DNA of 64,000 nucleotides from Enoplolaimus lenunculus (GCA_030248215.1 JASANG010000566.1:1-64000), one strand, 5' to 3'; shown: positions 1 through 11,077, counted from the stretch's first letter. Numbers and translations: made by a program. The notes: generated from the letters alone by a model not told the origin.

Positions 1-492
1 TATAAAGTTTAAAAACTAGATTAATTTGATGTCAATCAGCGTCCTCCCGAAACACGACACAACAATACTATAGAATTAATAAAAGTTAAATCATTGAGTT
101 TGATTGACTGCGTAACGGAAACATATCCGCAACTTTCTCTGACAGCGGCCAAATAGACATGTGATCCACTGTTTCGAAATATTAAAACAAGAAATAAATA
201 CTAGAATATAAATGACGAATTATGGTTGATGTAAAAAATTTGAGTACACACTCGTGACATTAGTTTCTTGCACTTAGTACACTGAAGTTTCGAATATATG
301 CAGAAAAATTTTGGGTTTTAAAAACACTTTACTATCTATTGTGACTTTTCTCCAAAAAAGTTGCGGATATGTTTCCGTTACGCAGTCAATCAAACTCAAT
401 GATTTAACTTTTATTAATTCTATAGTATTGTTGTGTCGTGTTTCGGGAGGACGCTGATTGACATCAAATTAATCTAGTTTTTAAACTTTATA
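1..492. repeat. Long perfect inverted repeat (136-base arms)
   Basis: Positions 1-136 are the exact reverse complement of 357-492; I checked the first 120 bases of the arm base by base and found no mismatch. About 220 unrelated bases separate the arms. The window begins inside or exactly at the left arm, so the repeat may extend further left. Such identical long arms fit a young fold-back or long-TIR DNA element. No coding sequence is visible in the loop. Confidence 0.85.
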
Positions 493-634
493 CGCATGCA
501 TGGAAATTGTAATACTAGCGGTATTGAACTAAAAATCTTACTACCGAAACATATCGTTTTCTATGGCCACATCGGGGCACTTTTCATTCTAGTAATAAAG
601 TATTTTATCCGAGTTCAGTATTCATGACGACTTA

Positions 635-1079
635 CTGTATTGACACGAATAAGAGGGGGGCACTGATATTTATTTGGCCTCTCCAGAGGGTACCCACCCT
701 TGTTATTCGGTTACGGACTGTTATTTATTTTTAACCCACGCTCCACTGCCCTTCGTTACTGATATATATCCGGTACGCAACTATCCGTAGAATTAAACGT
801 ATATTTTTCTCGTTTCAATAGTTTGAGCGATAATAAAAGGTTATACTTAGGAATGTACATTCAAAATTTAAGTAGGCTTTAAAGTTTCGAACTCAAATTA
901 TTTGGTCCTGGAGTCATTTATGCGCTACAATTAGGGTTAATTGATATTTATGGACTCTAATTAGAGTTTAGGAACTATATCCGCTTACGGACTCTTATTT
1001 GGAATACGGACCCCTATTGATTCGGACCCAAAATGGACACCCCCCTCTTATTACCCCCCTCTTATTCGGGTCAAAACGG
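635..1079 (+). mobile_element. Family G MITE, TA-flanked (Tc1/mariner-like), copy 1
   Basis: The ends are inverted copies built on TTGACCCGAATAAGAGGGG, with TA at 633-634 and 1080-1081. The interior matches the inverted copy at 3117-3547. A TA duplication fits the Tc1/mariner superfamily. There is no transposase ORF. Confidence 0.7.
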
Positions 1080-1556
1080 TATGTTGAAAGTAACGTAATT
1101 TTTCTCGTAGTCAATGTTCATTTAATTTGTTGGAACAAAATGTTCACAAAGAAACCGTACAAATTCCGCACATGCTTTCATTACAGAACTCGTATATGAA
1201 ATGGTTTGGAGGTGTTCGTCCACGAAACAATACCTGGTCAGTTTATAGCCCCACGAAATTTGTCACCCCACGCATAAAGACGAGATTTTAATAAAATAGG
1301 CTGGGACTTAGGCTGAGGCTTAGCTTAAACGTCAACGCAAGCTTTAAGCAAATGACGATGATAAACAGTAGTGCATGAGAGAACCTTTTGAATTCTAACA
1401 AATTAATGTTCGTGTGGCCGCCGGCTAAACGCGAGTCGGGTAAAGAATTTCAGGCGCGGGTGTACCCGCGGGTAAAAAAATCTATCACGTGGGAAACAAA
1501 TTCTCAGTTTTCACCCGCGGCAAACTTTTAAGTTTTAAGATGGAAAACACGCTATT

Positions 1557-2058
1557 GTCTGTATTACTTCTGGTCAGTTTGCTGTCCGGTACTTTATTTA
1601 GTCAAGTTTGAAATTTTGTTGTTTCTACACTGCAAAAGGATGGTGAGTCAAACCGACTCTCTCCGAAATACGCTTTTTCGGACTACACTAACTGAGTCAA
1701 AATACGACTCGGACAGAGTCAAATTCGAATCACTGATTCGCTCATGGAGTCGTATTTGATTCTGGCGGAGTCGAATTTGACTCAGTTTGTGTCGTTCAGA
1801 AAAGCCATGTCTGTTTACTTCTGGTCAGTTTGCTGTCCGGTACTTTATTTAGTTAAGTTTGAAATTTTGTTGTTTCTACACTGCAAAAGGATGGTGAGTC
1901 AAATCGACTCTCTCCGAAATACGCTTTTTCGGACTACACTAACTGAGTCAAAATACGACTCGGACAGAGTCAAATTCGAATCACTGATTCGCTCATGGAG
2001 TCGTATTTGATTCTGGCGGAGTCGAATTTGACTCAGTTTATGTCGCTCAGAAAAGCCA
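1557..2058 (+). repeat. 251-base tandem duplication containing a family D MITE
   Basis: Two head-to-tail units (about 1557-1807 and 1808-2058) share nearly every base, with the same start of a CACTGCAAAAGGATGG element at 1628 and 1879. The duplication includes flanking non-element sequence, so it arose after insertion by a local duplication, not by a second transposition. Confidence 0.85.
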
Positions 2059-2098
2059 ATTCGGAAAGAGTCAATTTGACTTACCATTTTTTGCAGTG
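1879..2098. mobile_element. Family D MITE, second duplicated copy
   Basis: Near-palindromic element beginning CACTGCAAAAGGATGG and ending CCATTTTTTGCAGTG, flanked by TA (1877-1878 and 2099-2100). The interior is made of GAGTCAAATT / AATTTGACTC blocks shared with copies at 13830, 49861, 51352, 52775 and 55221. Confidence 0.8.
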
Positions 2099-2802
2099 TA
2101 CAAAACATTCGTGTGCGAAATTCATTGTGAAGCCATAACACAAAACGTCATTAAAGTACAAATCATCAGCGATATTTAAAATACTATTTAACTTCAGTTG
2201 CGAGTAAAAGTGGGGGCCGTGGGTAAATCTTTTTGTACGCGGATCCCACCCGCGAATAAAAAAATTCATATTTGCGTAGGTAAACCGCGAGTCGGGTAAC
2301 CAAACCTCTACCCACATCTCAGTCATCTTAGTCACGATACAACTAAACCCACGCAGTTCTGTTTTAGTACTCTGATTATTAGGCAAATTAAACGTACTGC
2401 TTTTTTTGGGAACAAAGAAAATATTCATTTGGTTCCAAAATAGAATCCAATGGCTTAAATACCATGTTTGCTGTGACAAACCTGAAAAGGCTCTATGACA
2501 AACCTGAAAAGACTGCGAAGAAATGTTCGGCTGATGACGCAGGTGTTGTATAGTTTATGGTGAAAAATGAATATTTTATAAACGAACCAGTCAAAAGTAT
2601 ATAAATAAAAACCATCTGAAAACCGCTGAATAGAGTGCTTGTGTAAAGATAATATATTACTGTTTTTGAGGTAAACTTTAATTCTATTGTTGACGTTTAA
2701 CAAAACATCTGTTACCACTGCACAAAGTTGGTTGTTTTACACTTAAGCCAGCTTTGAAACCTAAAGTGCCTGATCTTGATATTTGGTCAGTATAATGGCC
2801 AA

Positions 2803-3053
2803 GGTCCATGTATAAGAACAGGGCCGGATAGTTTTCCGGCGGGGCTGTAATAGAGTCAGTTTAAGCTTTAGACTATTTTTTTGCGTAGGCTTAGGCTTAG
2901 GCTAAGGAATAGGCTCATACATACGCTTAGGCTTAGGCCTAGGCTTAGGCTTAGGAATAGGCTCATCCATACGCTTAGGCTTAGGCTTAGGTTAAGGCTT
3001 AGGCTTAGGAATATGCTTATACTACTGTTCCAGACCTGATGTATACATAGGCC
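2803..3053 (+). mobile_element. Family A MITE with internal TTAGGC array and perfect 8-base target duplication
   Basis: The ends are GGTCCATGTATAAGAACAGG and its degraded inverse GATGTATACATAGGCC. The flanks are identical 8-mers ATGGCCAA at 2795-2802 and 3054-3061. The core holds about a dozen TTAGGC or variant units broken by AATAGGCTCATNCATACGC spacers. Confidence 0.85.
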
Positions 3054-3116
3054 ATGGCCAACCGATACCATGCTTCAAACTAGCATTACTTGGCTACTGT
3101 GACAAACAAATCGTTA

Positions 3117-3547
3117 CTGTATTGACCCGAATAACAGGGGGTCCGCATTTTAAGTTCTAATCAATAGGAGTCCGTATCCCTAATAAGAGTCCGTAAGCGA
3201 ATAGAGTTCATAAACCCTAATTAGAGTCCATAAATATCAATTAACCCTAATTGTACCGCATAAATGACTCCAGGACCAAATAATTTGAGTTCGAAACTTT
3301 AAAGCGTACTTAAATTTTGAAAGTACATTCCTAAATATAACCTTGTATTATCGCTAAAGCTATTCACACAAGACAAATAAACGTTTAATTCAACGGATAA
3401 TTGCAGTACCGGATGTATATCAGTTACGAAGGGTGGCGGCGCGTGGGCTAAAAATAAATAACAGTCCGTAACCGAATAACAGGGGGGACTGCCCTCTGGA
3501 GAGGCCAAATAAATATCAGTGCCACCCTCTTTTTCCGACCGCTACAG
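3117..3547 (-). mobile_element. Family G MITE, copy 2 (inverted relative to copy 1)
   Basis: It begins CTGTATTGACCCGAATAACA after TA (3115-3116), and TA follows at 3548-3549. The interior is the reverse complement of 635-1079 with scattered differences. Confidence 0.7.
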
Positions 3548-3619
3548 TACGTTCAAAAAGAACCCTTTATAACCGTAAAGTTGAGTCACGGTTAAATTCT
3601 TATAACATATTTCTAGCTT

Positions 3620-3905
3620 TAGTGCTAGTAGTGACCTGAATAAGACGGGGGTGAGAATATTTATTTGGTCAGTCTAGAGGATCCCCCATGTAATTCGGTT
3701 ACGGACTGTTTTTTTTACTTTAACCCGTTCTCTACCGCCCTTCGTTACTGATACATATCTTGTATTGCAACTATCCGTTCAATTAAACTTTCATTTGTCT
3801 TGTGTCAATAGCTTGAGCGATAATGCAAGGTATTTACTGAGAAATTTATATACTTTCAAAATTGATTGGACTCAAAACGGGGACCCCCTCTTATCTCCCC
3901 ACAAA
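3620..3905 (+). mobile_element. Family G MITE, shortened copy 3
   Basis: It carries the GACCTGAATAAGACGGGGG end, the shared block near GGTCAGTCTAGAGGATCCCC and the ACCCCCTCTTATCTCCCC end. The middle is shorter than in copies 1 and 2. Confidence 0.6.
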
Positions 3906-4142
3906 TTCGAATCACTAAGTAGTGTATAATTGATAGCGACACTTAAATTCTGCAATAGGGCGGCGCTATACTTTAGGACTTAATTTAGTATTCTTCGGAG
4001 ACGTCCGTTCGTCGTTCATCGCCACACGGTGCCCATTTGCCAATTGACGTACGGCGCCGGACCGCTCCACAACCCAATTTATGGACAAAAATTTGACTTG
4101 AATCGAAACAAGACAAGTACAGTTCCACCCGAAAACTGCTTA

Positions 4143-4395
4143 CACCGTAAATTTCAGTGAATTGATTTTAACTCCGAATGAGTGCAATCGCTCAGTGTGA
4201 GTTAGCACTATGTGAACTTAGAAATTTGAGTTGATTCAATTCATTCTGAGATAATGAATCAACTTACGCATGAGTCAACTCAGCTCAGAGAAAGAATCAA
4301 CTCAACTGAGAGTGAGTAAATGTTTACTGATATTAATTCAGAAATAACCAAGTCGCTAGCTGAATTGGTTAATCAACTCGTTGGAAATTACAGTG
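4143..4395. mobile_element. Family E MITE (TCAACTC-rich near-palindrome), TA-flanked
   Basis: The ends are ACACCGTAAATTTCAGTGA and the inverse of GGAAATTACAGTGTA, with TA on both sides (4141-4142, 4396-4397). The interior alternates GAGTTGA and TCAACTC motifs. A second copy lies at about 48555-48791. The right end stops 23 bases before the stop codon of the K2P channel gene, so it probably lies in that gene's 3' UTR. Confidence 0.65.
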
Positions 4396-4419
4396 TACAA
4401 ACCATACTTCAAGCGTCCA

Positions 4420-6958
4420 TCATACAAGCGTTGGGTTACGATAACAAGCAGATTCGGCTGATGCTATAGAATTTTTATCGTCCATAAACTGCACACTGTC
4501 TTGAGCTATGCTGAATAAAATACCATTATTTCGAGTATACTTATAGTAATTGAATGCTGTTCCAAAGGTTGCATCACGATTCTCAGGCCGTCCCTGCTGT
4601 AACACAACTGCATGCTTAACTATAGTAGCTATGTCATCCATCATCGAATCCACAGTGTTGCTTGGAAGATTGCAATAATTGCCAATTGCTCGAATTAGCG
4701 TTTGAGTATCGATCCTTGTCGCACCGAACCAGATCGGACATTCTCTATAGCTTAAAGGTTGTTGTTTGTAATAGTGAATTTTTTTCAGCCCACTAAGCAC
4801 CATTTGTAACGCAAGTGCAGCAATTACTAAACCTAATAGTATGTAACACATGTTGAAAATCAAATGCGGCCACACTTGGTTAGTGCGTTCGCCAGTTTGA
4901 GCCAAAGAAATTGTTGCAATTGCGAAAAAATTGTACACAACACGACTCCAGTAGTTTTGCGATATTGCATGCAATTCGGGCGTATGCAGTTTATAGAATG
5001 GCGTCAACGCAGAGCCAATAGCCACAAATATTGCTAAAAGTGCTGAAATTATGCAACACGAAAACCAGTTGTTTTCACGCACGTACCGTACCGCTTCACA
5101 CGGTTCGCCGTCAATACTGACCACATTTAACGGCGCTGCACGACGCCAAAACGATTTGTGTAACATTTGGCGTAGTTTACTTACGATGAGCAGTAAAAAT
5201 GCGGCTAAAAATTGACTCAAATTAACAACTGTCACTAGTGTTAAAGGTATTCCAAATAACGCGTACACGATGCATATGATTTTGCTAACATTTGTCGACG
5301 GTATCTGATTGCCGGTACCTGAAACAATGTCGGCAAATTGAACAAGACGGCCGATGTAAAGAACAGGGGCGGAACAGTATTATAAGCATATATTCCTAAA
5401 GGTGTCAAATAAAATGTTATCTTAAACAATTTCTTTACCGGTAGAATTCGGGCGTCAAAAACTGAGTTTCAAACAAATTTTTCAACCGGGAATCGAACCT
5501 TCGGCATCGAATAAGTTTACTTGTAATGCACAAAAAACCCAGCCAGCTAAACGATTGTGCCACATCAGAAGCTGTGGACATTTTTTATTCTAAGTAAACA
5601 TCTCATGTTTGTTGTTTTGCACAAGAACTAAAATGGTACGTTAAATGCATTGTTTTCTGCATTATATATCATGTGTAATGCATATGCTAATGAAGTTTGT
5701 CATTGTAGGAAAGTCAAAAATAGAAACTGTCAAAATTGGTAGGACTTCAGCATTAAAACGTTAGGCCTTTACTGAAATGGTATGGATACGAACGCCGATT
5801 TTTGACTAAAATTAGTGGAAAGTATTTAAAAATTGTGGATCGCGATCCTGAAAAACCTAAATAAATTTCAGCCGACCAATCATTAACGACTCGGCCAATG
5901 GTACTGTAAGGGGCGTAACAGTAGATTAAGCGTATTGCTAAGCCTAAGCCTAAGCGTTGTCAAATGTGTTCCTAAGCCTAAGCCTAAGCCTAAGCGTTGT
6001 TAAATGTGTTCCTAAGCCTAAGCGTAAGCCGAAAAGCTTAAGCAAAAAATGTAATCTAGAACCAAAACCTACTCTTTTATGGACCCACCGGAATCCTGGA
6101 CGTCCCTTAAAGTAACATATACCAGCGATTCTATCATATCAAAAATTCTGAAACAAGGAACCCTGATAACAAAGTGTTTTTAAAAGCGACGGCCTTCAGG
6201 CGGTCTCAAAAATCGACTCATAATATAATTGCAAACATCATAGTTCCTTTCAGTATTTCATGTTTATTGCTGGAACGCCTATTATGTGCGTTTTCATTTT
6301 GGATTTCCTCGGCTAAAACTAGATATCGATAACACGTTAATATGACAACCGCGGCCAATTTATAGAACAGGGACGGAACAGTAGTATAAGCCTATTTCTA
6401 AGCCTAAGCCTAAGCCTAAGCGTAAGCGAGAGCTTATACCTAAGCCTAAGCCTAAGCCTAAACCAAAAAAATTACTCTAAAGTTTAAGCGTACTCGATTA
6501 CAGTCTTGCCGGAAAACGTTCGGGTCCTGTTCTATACATGGGCCACAGTGCAGCGATACGCTTCACTTACCTACAGTAGTCACAATACCAAACGAAAACA
6601 CTGTGGCCGACCAAAATGTCCATTGAATTATATTTTTGCGTTCAATTTGTGTTGTTGAATTCAAAAACAACATCGAAGACACGACACTCGATGCATCGCC
6701 GTTATCCGGAGTTAAAAATCTTGCCAATCGAGATCTTAATTCGTTTCGCCATACTGACAATTGATGATTACGTTGTTGACACGACGTGTGAAGCTGTTGA
6801 CTGAGTGTTTCTAATTGCGAACTGAGTTGTCCATGTTGAGCACGAAGTCGAGTTAACTCGTTAGGAGCTTCGATATAGTGAAATAACACACCGCCCAATA
6901 ATACATACACAGGAACGCATAAGAGCAATGCAATGTGGGGAATACATTGTCGAATGAA
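4420..6958 (-). CDS. Two-pore-domain potassium channel-like protein (TWK/K2P family), partial at 5' end
   Basis: K2P channels are membrane dimers that carry background potassium current. Exons seen: 6571-6958 and 4420-5318 (stop 4420-4422), joined at a GTAAGT donor and a TTTCAG acceptor, giving 428 residues. Hallmarks, counted from the first visible residue: M1 at about 8-26 followed by FHYIEAPNE; first pore helix WTFWSATVFSFGIVTT near 113-128; M2 with CIVYALFGIPLTLVTV; M3 and M4 in the second exon; and a cytosolic tail of about 120 residues. The first filter reads TVGTGN, where the family has T(I/V)GYG or T(I/V)GFG. The second pore reads TISLAQ, where TIGFGD or TIGLGD is expected. The frame is intact, so this is probably a real but divergent channel, perhaps non-conducting or non-selective. 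The N-terminal exon was not found. The intron holds a tRNA-like repeat and family A and B MITEs. Confidence 0.85.
5354..5410. mobile_element. Family C MITE end fragment
   Basis: It contains ATGTAAAGAACAGGGGCGG followed by AACAGTATTATAAGCATAT, the family C terminus, without the TTAGGC core or the other end. It lies in the K2P intron, 35 bases from the second exon. Confidence 0.55.
5481..5570 (-). repeat. tRNA-like sequence (SINE head or tRNA relic)
   Basis: The minus strand carries an A-box-like TGGCACAATCGTTTAGCTGG and, about 50 bases on, a good B box GGTTCGATTCC. The arms do not fold into a proper cloverleaf, so a tRNA-derived repeat is more likely than a working tRNA. Confidence 0.45.
5890..6120 (-). 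mobile_element. Family B MITE, inverted, with CCTAAG arrays
   Basis: Near its ends it has AAGGGGCGTAACAGTAGATT and GTCCCTTAAAGTAACAT, the family B termini. The core is three blocks of CCTAAG/CCTAAGC (the TTAGGC complement) separated by GTTGTNAAATGTGTT spacers. Confidence 0.7.
6353..6544 (-). mobile_element. Family A MITE in K2P intron
   Basis: It starts GGCCAATTTATAGAACAGGG and ends CCTGTTCTATACATGGGCC, with a CCTAAG array and an AAGCTTATAC-type block inside. Its right end lies 20 bases from the 5' splice site of the K2P exon at 6571-6958. The flanking 8-mers do not match clearly. Confidence 0.8.
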
Positions 6959-7275
6959 CTAAAACAAACCAAAACCATAATACATGTTGTTATGTAAGCT
7001 ATGCTTTCAATAGAGCAGGTTGCAGTTAACATTTCAAGTGAACAGCTTGCATTGCAATTTTGTGCGCAAACCATATACCAGAAAACCTAAAACGTTAACA
7101 TTCTTCGCTTTTGTTGGTAATTTTGATTACTTATGATGCCAGAAAGGGCATCGAACTGTTTGGTTAAACAACCGTTTAAAATACTGGAAATTTAACTTAA
7201 TAATTAATAAATATTTATATACATACACTCATGTATATATACATATATATGTATATACGTATATATAATATATAT

Positions 7276-7693
7276 CAGGGTTCAACCGGAATTGCTACAA
7301 GATTTCAATTCGTGTTTAAGGTTCGTGTTTCTGCATTCAAAAACGCAGGCACTGGAAGTTTTACGCTTTTGTGACAAATTATTTTTAATCACATTTAAAT
7401 ATTGGAAACTTTGTCTTTGAAAATTTGTTATTTCGACCTGAGTGTTTTTGCAATAACTTCAATTTTGTTAATACACTGTTTTTGTTGTGTTTTCACAAAA
7501 CTCGATAAATGAAATATCTGAAAATTCGCGTCAGCCACTTTTTGGCACGTTTTCTAGAAAGTCTAACAGTAATTCAGTGACGAGAATGATTTCAAATTCT
7601 TGTTCTTGTTCGTCCTCTTCCGGTTCCTGCCAAGAAATTCAATTCCTGTTCCTGTTTGTGTTCCGGCCAAATTTAGTTCCTGTTGGAACCCTG
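7276..7693. mobile_element. hAT-like MITE (CAGGGTTCAACCGGAATT ends)
   Basis: The ends are CAGGGTTCAACCGGAATT and GTTGGAACCCTG. The flanking 8-mers ATATATAT and ATACATAT match at 7 of 8 positions. CAGGG ends with an 8-base duplication fit hAT. The flank is AT-rich and simple, which weakens the duplication evidence. Another copy lies in the MED14 intron at 30662. Confidence 0.65.
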
Positions 7694-7701
7694 ATACATA
7701 T

Positions 7702-8184
7702 ACATATATATTCTTGGCATGTGAATCATGTAACCAGTGGGCTTACGAAAATTGCTATTTTTACAACAACCAAAAAGTATTATTACAATTTAGTTCCGGT
7801 GTTATGCTTTTTAACATCCGGTCCAGCATAAAATCGCATACGAATTGCACTGCAGCTCCGGACGGCATCGAAAATCAATATATAAGATAAAAAAACTATT
7901 TGGCTTGATACAGAGGACTGCGTAACAAGGACTGTGCGTCCAAATTTGCCGTAATCAAATTATATCCCGTCGATTTCCAAAGATAAATTTACTTTGAAAA
8001 TAATAAACTTTTCCGCGCACCCCAAACACATATTCCAGTTGAATTAAAGTAAAAACGTACCGTTTTCTTACTATTCATTACGGTGCTTTATTCCATCAAT
8101 TATATTCTTATTTATATGAATCGAAATTTTTAAAGTTTATTTCAGAAAAATATTAAATATCAAATTTTTTTAGTAAAATCATTG
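7702..8184. other. Stretch without recognised gene
   Basis: AT-rich sequence between two hAT-like elements. Short ORFs here have no recognisable protein motif and no splice structure I could defend. Confidence 0.5.
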
Positions 8185-8192
8185 CTTCTCAC

Positions 8193-8556
8193 CAGGGTGT
8201 AAAAACAAATAGTAAAAATAACGGAATCGGATACTGATCGAAATAACGGAAATACAAACTAAAACTAAATATTAAAGTATAAAAGTGTGGGCCAAACGTT
8301 TGAAAGTTGTTTATTTTTCGGCAAATTCAGTTTAAGGCATGCAAATATTCAACCGGCTTTTGCGCAGAAATGTTTAAGATTTAGGATAACCAATGTTATA
8401 ATTTTTATTTCATATCAAACAATTGCAGCATTGTTTAATTAAAAATTGCGAGATGTATGCGTGATTTAAAGCGTGTTTTGAGCATTAAAAACACCGCAAT
8501 TTCCGATATTTTGATAACAAAGCCGAATACTGAAACAGATATCCGGTTACACCCTG
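8193..8556. mobile_element. hAT-like MITE (CAGGGTGTAA ends)
   Basis: It begins CAGGGTGTAAAAAC and ends ATATCCGGTTACACCCTG. The flanks CTTCTCAC and CCCCTCAC agree at 6 of 8 bases. It shares interior text (AACGGAAAC-like runs, CAATTGCAGC, AAAAATTGCGAGA) with 59402-59813 and with fragments near 23501-23860. Confidence 0.75.
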
Positions 8557-8962
8557 CCCCTCACCGAATTCTTACCGCATAGTGCGGTTGGCTTACGGGC
8601 GACAATCTTCCGCCCTGTTTATCGTCCCTTGAAATTGGTGGTTCAGGGAGCGGCAGACCGTCTGAATGAAAAGTGAAAATGTACCCTGCGACATTGGACC
8701 TCTCAAAAATCGACCTTTGTACTACTATATTGACAACCGAAAACTAGCTGAAATAAAATTCCTTAACATTTCAGTTGTGCAGGGGTAGTAAAAAAGCACC
8801 TATACGTATATGCAAAATAAAATATTAACTGAAAGGTTCCCCCTGTTTTAATAGTTAGAAAAGCGAAAAAGTGATGGTTCAGCTTTACCCCCTTCTGGGG
8901 TTCTTACACATTTAACAACGCTAGGTATGTGAACTTCGAAGCGTAGAAACGAGAAATTTGTT
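8557..8962. other. Stretch without recognised gene
   Basis: No coding signal that I can support. The sequence looks like decayed repeat material (CCCCCTGTTTTAATAG, CCCCCTTCTGGGG). Confidence 0.4.

Positions 8963-9025
<63 letters not shown>
8963..9025. repeat. (CAA)n microsatellite, about 21 units
   Basis: An uninterrupted CAA run. It creates a poly-Gln frame on the plus strand and a poly-Cys frame on the minus strand, neither with other coding features. Confidence 0.95.
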
Positions 9026-9059
9026 GCTATTTAAAATTCCAGCTGATCCCCCTTTGAGT

Positions 9060-9215
9060 ATACGCAGTGTAGCTTGTGTATGTACAGAGTGTGCTGTGTT
9101 AAGACACATATACTCGTGCACATATAGCACCAGAGGAAATTATAATATCGGCCGATTGGTGTAATATGCAGCGCGCTTGAGTCGCCAGCGATCAAGTATT
9201 TCGTCGACTCCAAGT
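9060..9215 (+). repeat. Dispersed repeat with tRNA-like core, copy 1
   Basis: It matches 43436-43640 over about 140 bases (shared blocks GTGTAGCTTGTGTATGT, ATACTCGTGC, GTAGCGCGCTTG with small changes). The second copy carries a tRNA-like fold with a B-box-like GGTTAGATACC. This copy has lost that part. Confidence 0.6.
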
Positions 9216-9538
9216 TCAAAAATAAACGACGGTGCGCATTAAGTATGAGAAATTACGATTGAAAAATACATCAAAAGACAATTACAAATCTTGCGACAAA
9301 AGTGTCACTCACACGGTTGTTGCATATTTTCACGCAATTTTAGTAGTATCGTTAAAAATTATGTTGTTTAAACAAAATGATGTAGTCACGGAAATTATTT
9401 TGATGCTTGCAAAATGAAAAATACTTTTGTAAAGTCTTAAAACAAACTTTGCAAACTTTCAAATAAAACTTTATAACCAAGTCATAATGTAAATTTCACA
9501 ATAGGCTTGAAATACTGCATTGCGAACCTTGTTGTATA

Positions 9539-9793
9539 AGGGCTGCGCTATACTTTTGTTGAACTGCGGCGTCGTCCGTCATTGTGCAGTATCGTACGCA
9601 AATAACTCACGTATGATTGCGTATGGTGACGTGCGGCGCCATCCACCACCCGCCCGGTACCGTCCGGCGCTATCCGTCACCCGTACGGCGCCTTTCGTCA
9701 CCGTGCAGTATCGTACGCAAATAACTCACGTACGATAGCGTATGGTGACGGACGGTGACGGACGGCGCCGGACGTCAAGTATAGCGCTACCCT
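9539..9793. mobile_element. Family I MITE (AGGGCTGCGCTATACTT ends)
   Basis: The ends are AGGGCTGCGCTATACTTTTG and CAAGTATAGCGCTACCCTT. The interior is GC-rich and repeats GTACGCAAATAACTCACGTA twice, plus blocks of GGACGG and GGCGCC. A shorter relative sits at 35020-35155 in a MED14 intron. Confidence 0.75.
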
Positions 9794-10003
9794 TAACGTT
9801 CTGCGGTTGCACAATATCGCAAAGTTAAATATATAATTCTAATTTACTTTTGCTTGCATCATGAAGCACTCATTGACGGACGGGTAGTAAATTAATCTGA
9901 ATTTTGTTTCCAATTTTGTAAATTAAGCATACTAGGCTGTTACGATGGAAAGAAATTACACTCTCTTGTTGCGACCTCATCTTTAAGCGATGTCGTGTGT
10001 TTG

Positions 10004-10090
10004 CACTGCAAAAAATGGTGAGTCAAATTGACTTTCTCTGAAATAGGCTCTATTGGACTACACATACTGAGTCAAAATTCGAGTCACTGG
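10004..10090 (+). mobile_element. Family D MITE, left half only
   Basis: It begins CACTGCAAAAAATGGTGAGT and continues through GACTACACATACTGAGTC, then stops matching the family; the right half is absent. Confidence 0.7.
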
Positions 10091-11077
10091 GTGTGTTCGC
10101 TAAAAGTGGAAATGTTTTGAAAATTTTAGTATATATTTGAGTTTCGCATGTTCTCCTTTGATCATTTCACACCAAAATAAGAATGGTTGAAAAATTCATC
10201 AATTTATCGTAGTTATGTTCCATCCTTGGGATCTAAAGAATTATGTTAAAAAGTTAGCAAACTTGCACACGAAACTAGCAGAGCTGATTGCCATGCACTA
10301 TATGATGTTAAATTTTCCGGAATCAAAGGATTCGTTCACCGTTGTCTACAAGTAACCGATTGGATGGCCAATCTTGTGTTCACGTAAAATAGTTGAAAGA
10401 AAATGATATTGAGTATTCTGAATTCAATGTTGAATTTGAGTCCACACATTCATTGGAATTGAATCGAACTGCAAGTTGTTTAATGTTAGTAAGGCAAAGA
10501 GTCCTATTTAATGACAAATAGCAGTGTTTAATGTATTTTAGAAGAAACTGTAGTCGTTCATAAGTTGCTCGTTTGTTATCAAACTCTGGAACGGGAAACT
10601 GACGTTACTTTTAGATTCGTTTCGAAAAATGCCATTTTCACCTCAAAAAATGTAAATAAAATTGCGTTTAAAATTTGTTAAGAAAATGCGTACGTCTTGA
10701 ACCGCTATTGCTAATTACTGATTTTACATCAAACATACTTAAATTTTGTATATTTGAAAACAAAACATTTTCAGACGATGCCCAGCCAATTCTTTGGCAG
10801 AACAAAAACACTAAATAACCCGTTTGCTTAGATTTGGCATTGAACAGCAAACAAACGGATCCGAATTAATCGTAGTTTGACGTCGAAAGTCAAATAAACC
10901 GAGATTGTTTCTTATCATTCAATAAATGTTGTCATTGAATGGATTACAACGCTGAGGTAAATGAACTAACATTCATATTTGACAGATCTGGTTTGACATC
11001 TCCACGGCGTATTCATATACGTATCTTGTAGTACCTAACTCGCGATATATAGAGCCATTGCAGCGAAAAGTTTGCAT
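10091..11077. other. Stretch without recognised gene
   Basis: AT-rich intergenic sequence. I see no exon with splice signals and no repeat family seen elsewhere in the window. Confidence 0.4.

Noticed and set aside
1744-2479. Overlapping ORFs around the duplicated MITE
   Set aside because: They follow the GAGTC palindromic text of family D and have no protein motif.
8921-9164. Poly-Gln or poly-Cys ORFs over the CAA repeat
   Set aside because: They exist only because of the CAA microsatellite; no other coding feature, splice site or motif.
9539-9793. CRISPR-like repeats from the twice-repeated GTACGCAAATAACTCACGTA
   Set aside because: Only two units inside an inverted-ended element of an animal genome; no regular spacers.
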